Shown here one piece after another: positions 8,715 to 15,324 of a stretch of 33,701 bases of DNA. Below the pieces are notes generated by a model. The model had not been told where the DNA came from. It did not search any database and saw only the letters and a list, made by a program, of their open reading frames with translations. This DNA comes from Holophagaceae bacterium (GTDB taxonomy: Bacteria; Acidobacteriota; Holophagae; Holophagales; Holophagaceae). The DNA is taken from positions 1 to 33,701 of the forward strand of contig PLUC01000187.1 of NCBI GenBank assembly GCA_003165415.1. Direction: 5' to 3'. Both the position numbers and the translations under genes were made by a program. How positions within the stretch are numbered: the first letter of the stretch is position 1; every line of letters starts with the position of its first letter.

Positions 8715-9148
8715 CTGGCGTGAACACTCAGGAGTTCATGGAAAGCCTGATCGCCGACCTAGCCCCCGGGGCGCTTGAGGCCTTCCGGGAGGCGGTGGCA
8801 GTGGAGCAGGCGCGCCCGCCCCGGGCCACACACCTCCCCGACCCAGTGACCCTCCAGGATCGCCATCGGCTGGCTGCGTTCGCCCCGGACGATGGTGGGG
8901 CGTGGGACGAGACCCAGGTGGCCGGACGGAAGTACCCCGTCCTGACCCGGGAATTCTGGACGGCCCGCCAGCGCCAGGCCTCCAATCTCCACGAGGTGAG
9001 CTACCGGGCCTGCTACAAGCCGCAGTTGCCCAGGCTGTTCATCGAGAGGCTCAGGGATGGGAATGGTGATTGTTTGGTGACGCATCATGCTACGACCTAC
9101 GACCGTTTGAGACTGCCCGGTCTAACTCAATACTCAGTGGCACCGTAG
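8711..9148 (+). pseudogene. DNA methyltransferase (N4/N6 type), N-terminal fragment
   Basis: The ATG at 8711 overlaps the previous stop. The first ~115 residues match the N-terminal part of DNA methylases: PVLTREFWTARQRQASNLHE followed by SYRACYKPQLPRLFIERL, after which such enzymes have the DPPY/DPFMG-type catalytic loop and the SAM site. Here homology stops after ERLRDG (about 9057) and an unrelated tail of some 30 residues runs to the stop at 9148. The catalytic part is missing, so the fragment is not expected to methylate DNA. The break fits the series of truncated genes that follows. Confidence 0.6.
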
Positions 9149-9408
9149 TTCGAAGGCTGATCGCCCAATACAATACAAAGCAACAAAGGCTGGGCAGACG
9201 ATCCTGCTGACCCCATGGGGCTCTGCACGGCAAGCAGAATCCGCGACAGTTTCATTCGGTTCCCCATCGGTCACGTCAAACGGCCGCTCCGCGAGCCCGC
9301 CCATTGACAGAGCCTGACCACGGGGAAGCAGGTTCGGGTCCAGGTCGTCTGGTCTTCCTGCCCCTCTTCCACCTGGACAATCAGGGCCTTGGCCCACTGT
9401 CAAATCTC
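9149..9408. other. region between two truncated genes, nothing recognised
   Basis: This 260-bp stretch separates the cut methyltransferase from the cut bacterioferritin gene. A minus-strand frame spans it (9134-9403), but I do not recognise its product and see no SD site. It is probably scrambled junction DNA. Confidence 0.4.
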
Positions 9409-9780
9409 TTCAAGCGCACTGCCATTGTGGAGATGGGGCACATTGAGAAGCTGGCGGAGCGCATCCTGTTCTTGAAGGGGGAAGCCGAAGTCACTGCCGC
9501 CGGTCCCGTGGAAAAGATTACAGAGCCCAAGGCCATGCTGCAGAAAGCACTAGGTATGGAGCAAGGCAGTCAGGATGATTACAATAAGGCGGCTATCGCC
9601 TGCGGTGCCAACGCCGACGCAGTCACCAAGCAACTCTTCGAGGCTCTCACCGCAGACGAGGAGAGCCACTTTGACCAGTACGAGAAGCAGTTAGACAACA
9701 TTGAACGCTTCGGTCTCAACTACCTCGCGCTCCAGTCCTTCGGCTCCGCGCAGGATGCCGGTGGCCCAGCCTCGTCCTGA
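9409..9780 (+). pseudogene. bacterioferritin, 5' truncated
   Basis: From about 9409 the frame encodes the C-terminal three quarters of a bacterioferritin: KRTAIVEMGHIEKLAERILF (helix B with the E..H di-iron pair), a PVEKITEPKAML linker, MEQGSQDDYN (helix C) and DEESHFDQYEKQLD (helix D with E..H). The first helix, with the first Glu ligand, is missing; the frame runs upstream into unrelated sequence. An internal ATG at 9433 would give only a fragment. Iron storage by a cage needs the whole bundle, so this copy is likely non-functional. It sits 2 bp before a Cys-motif gene and upstream of an Nramp-like transporter. Confidence 0.65.
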
Positions 9781-9782
9781 CC

Positions 9783-10067
9783 GTGAAAAAGCTGAAAGAC
9801 AAGGCCCTCTGCAAGCTGGTTAAGGCCGATGCGCTGGAGAGGGCCTTGGACGCGTACAAGAAGCTGGTGGTGCGCCCCGCCCACCTCTGCACCAAGTGTG
9901 GACGGGTCAGCAATAACAGAGACCGTCTCTGCGAGCCAGAAAAGCTGGAACCTCATACCTCTGCCATTCGATTGCCCCTTGCGAAAGCTTTTTACAGGTA
10001 TCCTCAACCTACGTGGACCTGGCCGAATCCGGCTCCACATCGTCGGGTGCTTCATCATCTTTACTAG
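9783..10067 (+). CDS. small cysteine-motif protein next to bacterioferritin
   Basis: GTG 9783 follows the bacterioferritin stop by 2 bp. The first 56 residues are Lys/Leu rich with a C-terminal CTKCGR..RDRLCEPEKLE motif (CX2CX9C), like small proteins I recall beside bacterioferritin genes in Geobacter. The frame then runs on for about 38 residues (Pro/Trp/Arg rich) that look non-native, as if the original stop was lost near 9955. Role unknown; a metal-binding partner in iron handling is an inference from position. Confidence 0.45.
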   Translation: MKKLKDKALCKLVKADALERALDAYKKLVVRPAHLCTKCGRVSNNRDRLCEPEKLEPHTSAIRLPLAKAFYRYPQPTWTWPNPAPHRRVLHHLY

Positions 10068-10139
10068 GTATTCGCATGGCTCAGATAAGGACAACGCACG
10101 GGATAAGTGCGAGTCGAAACTGCGAGCGGAAGATGGCGC

Positions 10140-11438
10140 ATGAGCCAATCAGTTGAAGAGGTGACCGCTGGGAAACTGGCGGGGGGCGCGGAGTTGCAGC
10201 CGGGGCCTCTCGGCATGAAAAAGCACCACTTGAAATTGTTTCTAGCCATCCTTGGCCCCGGACTGGTGGCCATGCTGGCGGATGCGGATGTGGGCAGCGT
10301 AGTCACCGCAGCGCAGAGCGGTGCCCAATGGGGCTACAAGCTCCTTGCGCTGCAAGTGCTGATGATTCCCGTGCTGTATGTGGTGCAGGAACTCACGGTG
10401 CGTCTCGGCATTTTCACCGGCAAGGGCCATGGAGAATTGATTCGCGAAACATTCGGCAGAGGTTGGGCTTGGTTATCGGTAGCCGGATTGGCTGTGGCCT
10501 GCCTGGGTGCTCTCATCACCGAATTCGCGGGTATTTCCGGGGTGGGCCTGTTGTTCGGAGTGCCGCAGGTGACCAGTCTGGCCCTGGCCGTGACTGTCCT
10601 GTTGGTGGTGGTGTGGACCGGCTCTTACCGGCGTGTGGAACGGATAGCCATTTTCTTAGGGCTATTTGAGTTAGCGTTCGTATGGGTGGCCATGCGCGCT
10701 CCGGTGCAAGGACATGAGCTAATGAGCGGCTTGGTCACGCTGCCCGTGCACAACCACCGATACTGGTACATGGTGTCAGCCAATATCGGAGCGGTCATCA
10801 TGCCGTGGATGGTGTTCTACCAGCAATCTGCCGTGACGGACAAAAAGCTCAAACCCGATCAATACACTTACTCCCGCTGGGACACCGCAATCGGAGCGGT
10901 GCTCACCCAAGTGGTGATGGTTGCTGTGCTGGTTGCCGCAGCAGCGACATTGGGTAAAACCCATGCCCAAACACCTCTGGACACCGTGGGGCAGATCGCC
11001 CAGGCATTGACGCCTTCGCTGGGGATCAAACTCGGTCACATCGTTTTCGGCTTGGGCATCCTGGGTGGGGCGATGGTCTCGGCCATCGTGGTCTCACTGG
11101 CAATGTCCTGGGGTTTCTGCGAAGTCACAGGGGACAGCCATTCGCTGGAACATCATCCACTGGAAGCACCGTGGTTCTATGGAATATTCAGCGTGGGTGT
11201 GATCGGCAGTGCCTTTGTCGTTCTGCTTGTGCCGAACCTCGTGACGCTTTCGGTCGCAGTACAGGTGATGAACGCATTTCTCTTGCCGTTGGTCCTTGGG
11301 TTCCTGGTGGCACTTGCGGTCAAGGCCCTTCCGCTCGAACACCGTCTGCGCGGTGCTTATTTTTGGGTGGTGCTCGGGGTGGTCGTGGTCACCTGTGTGC
11401 TTGGCATATACGGTGGGCTTAGATCTCTTTGGAACTAG
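10140..11438 (+). CDS. Nramp-like divalent metal transporter
   Basis: The 432-residue protein (ATG 10140, GGAAGATGG upstream) has about 11 membrane helices of the Nramp/LeuT-like fold. Instead of the classical Nramp TM1 motif DPGN it has LADADVGSVVTAAQSGAQWG. Instead of the TM6 MPH motif it has GAVIMPWMVFYQQSAV. TM3 has the typical TGKGHGELIRE region. It thus belongs to a side branch of the family whose ion is not settled by sequence (Mn2+, Fe2+, Mg2+ or other). A long cytoplasmic N-terminus precedes TM1; a second possible start is ATG 10215. It follows the bacterioferritin-type genes in the same direction, suggesting a metal uptake and storage cluster. Confidence 0.8.
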   Translation: MSQSVEEVTAGKLAGGAELQPGPLGMKKHHLKLFLAILGPGLVAMLADADVGSVVTAAQSGAQWGYKLLALQVLMIPVLYVVQELTVRLGIFTGKGHGELIRETFGRGWAWLSVAGLAVACLGALITEFAGISGVGLLFGVPQVTSLALAVTVLLVVVWTGSYRRVERIAIFLGLFELAFVWVAMRAPVQGHELMSGLVTLPVHNHRYWYMVSANIGAVIMPWMVFYQQSAVTDKKLKPDQYTYSRWDTAIGAVLTQVVMVAVLVAAAATLGKTHAQTPLDTVGQIAQALTPSLGIKLGHIVFGLGILGGAMVSAIVVSLAMSWGFCEVTGDSHSLEHHPLEAPWFYGIFSVGVIGSAFVVLLVPNLVTLSVAVQVMNAFLLPLVLGFLVALAVKALPLEHRLRGAYFWVVLGVVVVTCVLGIYGGLRSLWN

Positions 11439-11634
11439 GAACAGTCTGCAAAGTGTAACTCCACAAGTAGTTGGGTTTAAGACTGGAGATTGGCGGAGCA
11501 ACGTGTCCTTCCGGCTTTCCACAGCCTCGGGCTGAGCCTGGAGATCGCGTCCCGCACTCCACACAGCCCACAGCAGTTGACCATCGGCAGCGTTCTGAGG
11601 AGGTTGTTCATGGCGGTCGGGGTCCGCCTTTGCC

Positions 11635-12111
11635 CCTGTCGAGATGGTGAATTGGAATGATGCGCAAGGTTTCATTTCTAAGCTGAACGGGATGCAGAGT
11701 CAGTGGACGTATCGCCTACCCACGGAAGCGGAGTGGGAGTATGCCTGTCGGGCGGGAACGACTGGAAGCACTTATGGTTCCTTGGATGCCATCGCTTGGC
11801 ACAACGAAAACAGTGGGGGTACTACACATCCAGTGGGCCAGAAACAGGCCAACGCATGGGGCCTATGCGACATGCTGGGGAACGTGTGGCAGTGGTGCCA
11901 AGACTATTACATGGGAAACTACTATGCCAGCAGTCCAGTGACGGACCCTACGGGGCCAAGCAGTGGTTCAACCAAAGTGATCCGTGGCGCTGGGGCGGGT
12001 GCCTCCATTGTGAACGTTCGATCGGGCTTCCGCAGTGGCGGTGGCCTAGGCCTGACCTATTGCAACCCCTTCCTTGGCTTCCGGGTGGTTGCATTTGCCC
12101 GGACTCAATGA
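11635..12111 (+). pseudogene. formylglycine-generating-enzyme (SUMF1) fold protein, 5' truncated
   Basis: The frame starts abruptly at PVEMVNWNDAQGFISKLN and continues through YRLPTEAEWEYACRAGT, AWHNENSGGTTHPVGQKQ, NAWGLCDMLGNVWQWCQD and the end GFRVV. This is the C-terminal half of the FGE-sulfatase/SUMF1 fold. The N-terminal half is missing and sequence before 11635 is unrelated. The usual RGGSW segment is replaced by a Gly/Ala-rich RGAGAGAS. ATG 11644 has no SD. Most bacterial members with this fold are not true FGEs, so enzyme activity should not be assumed even for the parent gene. Confidence 0.65.
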
Positions 12112-12181
12112 CCCCCTATTTACCTCAGAGCCAACTCCATGGGCCTCCGCCTTGTCAGGAATGAACCATAGAAGGAGCACC

Positions 12182-12592
12182 ATGACGATTCACCCAATCG
12201 TTCCTACGCCCGACCTACGAAGCCAGTTGATCATCCACTTGAGGTCGTCAGAGGGTTCCGGCACCTCCTGGGCGGCCGAAGCCCTCAATGCCAGCTATGT
12301 GGCCGTAGAGGACGCCCTGGACGCCATGGTCGAGGACGGTCTGGCCTTCAAGGACGGCTCCTACGAACCAGCGGTCTACCTCCTCAGGAGAAGGCTACAG
12401 CCAATATTGAAATCCGATTCCCATGCCTGCCGAATCCCACCAACTCGCTCGGTTTTCGGTACCGGTTCATGGACTTTTTCAATTAGGCCTAGGTGGTTTC
12501 GCTCAACACATGGACCGCACGCTACCGCTCGCCTGCGACGGCAGCCGTGGCGTGGTGGCAGGTGGCGTAATCCTTACCCCGTTGTCAAGTAG
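12182..12592 (+). CDS. small winged-helix-like protein, probably 3' damaged
   Basis: ATG 12182 has a good SD (AAGGAG, 5 bases upstream). The first ~72 residues (DLRSQLIIHLRSSEGSG...YVAVEDALDAMVEDGLAFKDG) look like a winged-helix DNA-binding domain: three helices and a wing. After about 12400 the frame continues in low-complexity Arg/Pro-rich sequence that looks non-coding, and it stops exactly where the duplicated radC piece starts (12590). I read it as a small regulator-like gene whose 3' end was replaced. Confidence 0.45.
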   Translation: MTIHPIVPTPDLRSQLIIHLRSSEGSGTSWAAEALNASYVAVEDALDAMVEDGLAFKDGSYEPAVYLLRRRLQPILKSDSHACRIPPTRSVFGTGSWTFSIRPRWFRSTHGPHATARLRRQPWRGGRWRNPYPVVK

Positions 12593-12788
12593 GCCCAAGC
12601 CATCCCGGGAGCGCAGAGTGAGCCCGGTGAACCCGGGTGCGCCGGCGCTTGACTTAGACCAGGACCCCAACGCGAGCAGCCTCGGCGCTGGTCAGCCCCA
12701 GGGATACCAGGTCGGCGGGCCCCAGCATGAGAAGGTTGCCCAGGCCGCCGCAGGCCTCCAGGAGCCCGGCAGCCCGCATGAGCGAGGG
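12590..12788 (-). pseudogene. radC fragment (partial duplicate of the gene at 19592-20236)
   Basis: These 199 bp align base for base with 19941-20140, with roughly 15 differences and one 1-base indel by eye. In the intact gene this covers about codons 33-98, the helix-hairpin-helix part before the JAMM domain. The fragment has neither start nor stop and the indel breaks the frame. Its left edge touches the stop of the preceding small gene. Confidence 0.85.
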
Positions 12789-12869
12789 GGCCTCCACCCG
12801 TGCATGCAGGTAGTGATGAGGGCCAGGGCTGGGTGGCTCGCCCTTATCGCCAAGTTCTGAGCCGCTACA

Positions 12870-14063
12870 CTAGCGGAGCACCGGTGAGGTCCATTCGGTA
12901 CCGGCGAACTCGTCGGCATCCCCGTAGGCCGGTTTCTTTTCCCCGGTGGCGCGGATGACCAGGCCGGCCACCACGCCGCAGGCTAGGGCGAGCACGACAG
13001 TGATCAGGATGCCCGACAGTTGGGCCACGGCGTAGCCCGGGACCACCGCGATCGCCAGCAGGCCGCCCAGGAGCCCGGGCATGCCATGCAGGTTGTGCAC
13101 GCCGCAGGTGTCGACGATCCCCAAGGCGCTCTGCAACCTGGGCTGGACCAGTATGTAGCCGGCCACGCAAAGGGCCCCGGCCGCCAGCCCGAGCCCGAAG
13201 GCGCCGGGGGCGGAGACCAGGTTGCAAGTTGCGCCGATGCTCACCCCACCGGCCAGGGAGGCATTGGCGATGTCGGCGAAAGTGGGCTTGCCGCGCCTGA
13301 ACAGGGCGCTGACGCCGTACGTGGCCAGGGTGGCGCCGCAGAGGGCCAGGATGGTGTTGACCACCGTCTGGGGCATCTGTTCCGGCGCCACCATGGCGCT
13401 GCAGAAGCTGGGCCAGAAAATCCAGAGAACCATGGAGCCGAGCATGGAGAAGCGGTCCGAGGTGGCGTCCGATTCCACCGCGGGCTGGTCCTGGTAGCGG
13501 GAGTGGGGGATGCCCATGGCCAGGCCCAAGCCAAAATAGGCGCCGAAGGCGTGGATGGTGACAGAGCCGGCGGCGTCCACAAATCCCTTGGTCACACCCA
13601 GGCCGCCGTCCAGCACCAGCCATTCGTTTAGCATGTAAGCCGGCACCAATAGCGCGGCCAGCATGGCGTACTGGAACAGGCGAAGCCGGCTGAGCACCGC
13701 ACCCATGGCGATCAGGCCCGCGGCGCAGGCGAATTCGGCCAGCAGCAGGACGTGGATGGTATTGGGCGCCATGGCCCCGACGGAGATCAGGCCGGTGGCG
13801 CGCAGCAGCATGTATAGCGGGATGCCCACCGCCACCACCAGGTAGGTGCCGGTGGTGGCGCTGTAGCCGTAGTTGCGCACGAACACCATGAGGAAGCCGA
13901 AGCCCACCAGGAGCATGGCGAGGATGTGGATGGAGAAATTGTATTGTTCGACTTGGCGGACCGCGGCCGCGACCGGCGCGGCGGCATCAGCCGCCCAGAT
14001 CGGGCAGCAAGCCGCGAGCGCGAGGGCGAAGGTTGTTCCCAAAAGGCGCATTTTTCGGTTCAA
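12870..14063 (-). CDS. Rh-type ammonium/ammonia channel
   Basis: The 397-residue membrane protein has an N-terminal signal peptide (to about residue 25) and about 11 helices. The Rh/Amt twin-His pore residues are visible: TIHAFGAYFGLG (His171) and DTCGVHNLHGMPG (His323). DTCGVHNLHGMPG and DIANASLAGGVSIG are Rh-like rather than classical AmtB. The start is TTG 14063 because AGGAG lies 8 bases upstream; the internal ATG 14051 is too far from it. It passively conducts NH3/NH4+ (and possibly CO2 in Rh proteins) as a trimer. No glnK lies beside it, which also favours Rh over AmtB. A 530-bp AT-rich leader separates it from kdpE. Confidence 0.85.
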   Translation of the reverse strand: MNRKMRLLGTTFALALAACCPIWAADAAAPVAAAVRQVEQYNFSIHILAMLLVGFGFLMVFVRNYGYSATTGTYLVVAVGIPLYMLLRATGLISVGAMAPNTIHVLLLAEFACAAGLIAMGAVLSRLRLFQYAMLAALLVPAYMLNEWLVLDGGLGVTKGFVDAAGSVTIHAFGAYFGLGLAMGIPHSRYQDQPAVESDATSDRFSMLGSMVLWIFWPSFCSAMVAPEQMPQTVVNTILALCGATLATYGVSALFRRGKPTFADIANASLAGGVSIGATCNLVSAPGAFGLGLAAGALCVAGYILVQPRLQSALGIVDTCGVHNLHGMPGLLGGLLAIAVVPGYAVAQLSGILITVVLALACGVVAGLVIRATGEKKPAYGDADEFAGTEWTSPVLR

Positions 14064-14593
14064 GGCGATTCTCCTAAAAAGACGGGCAAACTCCCGCCGC
14101 GTCCCGACCCCAGGTCCAGGGACGGGATCCTGTTTCCCTCAAGGACGCTCAGCGCGAATCAAGGCCTCCAGCCAACTCCAGGTGGACCTCCGGAACCAAA
14201 TCCAGGGATTCGTCGCGGTAGGTTCCAAACTCGCATGAATGTCTCCTTGTCTTGATGAAACAAGGCGCCCGACGCTACGTTCCCAGGAACGCGAAGTCAG
14301 GTATGACCAACACTGCAACCCCTTTGAACCAACACCAGACTATTTCATATCTCTCATTTAGATTATTTTCGAAAAACGAGAGTGTAAAGAGTTAATTCAT
14401 ATAATAATTTGTATAAATTACATGAAAATCTTCTTCCGGGAGGTCCATGGAATAGTCAGTTGCCACTGACACTATGATAAAAACGAAAGGGCTGGACAAT
14501 CTAAACCTTTACTTTTTGTCGCCGCAAGCTTTAAAAATATGTTAAATTCGCGTATATAGCTCTTACCCTGCTTTAACTGTTCTATCTGGTTGG
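14064..14593. other. AT-rich leader region upstream of the Rh gene
   Basis: No gene. The stretch 14330-14590 is strikingly AT-rich against its surroundings. It contains a CGTTCC-CA-GGAACG palindrome at 14278-14291, a TTTTCGAAAA palindrome near 14365 and many TATAAT-like hexamers. It must hold the promoter of the minus-strand Rh gene; I could not single out one promoter or a sigma-54 site. Confidence 0.5.
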
Positions 14594-15307
14594 TTATTCT
14601 GACTGGCTGTCCAGCTCGGGTTTCAGCCGGTAGCCGATGCCCAGCTCGGTGAGGAGCAGCCTGGGGCGGGTGGGATCGGCTTCCAGCTTCTTCCTCAGGC
14701 TGCGCATGTAGATGCGGACGTAGGTGGCGTGGGCCTTGGAGGTTTCGCCCCAGACTTCCTGGAGCAGCTGGCCGTTGGTGAGCACCTGGCCGGCGTGGCG
14801 GATCAGCACCGCCAGCAGGTCGAACTCGTTCTTGGTGAGGCGGACCGGCTTCTGGTTCAGGGTCACTTCCCGCATCAGGAAGTCCATGCGCAGGCCGCCC
14901 ACCTCCACCACCGAAGGGGGAGGGGCGGCCGGATCGACGGAATGGCGCAGGGCCACCCGGATCCGGGCCAGCAGCTCCCCGGAGCCGAACGGCTTGGTGA
15001 TGTAGTCGTCCGCCCCCATGTCCAGGGCCAGGATCTTGTCCTCCTCGCGCCCCCGGGCGCTCACCACGATGATGGGGACCCGGCTGGCTCCGCGCAGTTC
15101 CCGGGCGAGGCTGAGCCCGTCGCCGTCCGGCAGGCCCAGGTCGAGCAGCACCACGTCCGGAGCGAGCTGGAGGGCTAGGCTCCTGCCCTCCTCCCAGGTG
15201 GTGGCCTCGGCCACTTTGAAGCCGTGGGAGCGCAGGGTGGTGGTGAGGTACTGCCGAAGTTGGGAGTCGTCTTCGACGATCAGGACCAGCGGCTGTTGTT
15301 CGGGCAT
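14594..15307 (-). CDS. kdpE: KdpE-like OmpR-family response regulator
   Basis: The 237-residue protein has an N-terminal receiver (acidic pair at 13-14, phospho-acceptor Asp56 in VVLLDLGLPDGDG, conserved Lys in ITKPFGSGE) and a C-terminal winged-helix OmpR/PhoB DNA-binding domain ending LLTELGIGYRL. The order and sequence closely follow KdpE. It starts at ATG 15307, 17 bp after the kdpD stop, with GGATGG as SD, so it is the second gene of a kdpDE operon. In other bacteria KdpE activates kdpFABC for K+ uptake; that transporter is not in this window, so the target here is open. The stop is followed by the AT-rich leader of the Rh gene. Confidence 0.85.
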   Translation of the reverse strand: MPEQQPLVLIVEDDSQLRQYLTTTLRSHGFKVAEATTWEEGRSLALQLAPDVVLLDLGLPDGDGLSLARELRGASRVPIIVVSARGREEDKILALDMGADDYITKPFGSGELLARIRVALRHSVDPAAPPPSVVEVGGLRMDFLMREVTLNQKPVRLTKNEFDLLAVLIRHAGQVLTNGQLLQEVWGETSKAHATYVRIYMRSLRKKLEADPTRPRLLLTELGIGYRLKPELDSQSE

Positions 15308-15324
15308 GGCGCCATCCGTGGGGT

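Noticed and set aside
11983-12108. Variable-looking Gly/Ala-rich end of the FGE-fold protein as a diversity-generating retroelement target
   Set aside because: The fold and the position of the changes fit such targets. However, changes include replacement of the usual TGG (Trp) codon, which adenine-specific mutagenesis cannot produce, and no reverse transcriptase or template repeat is in the window.
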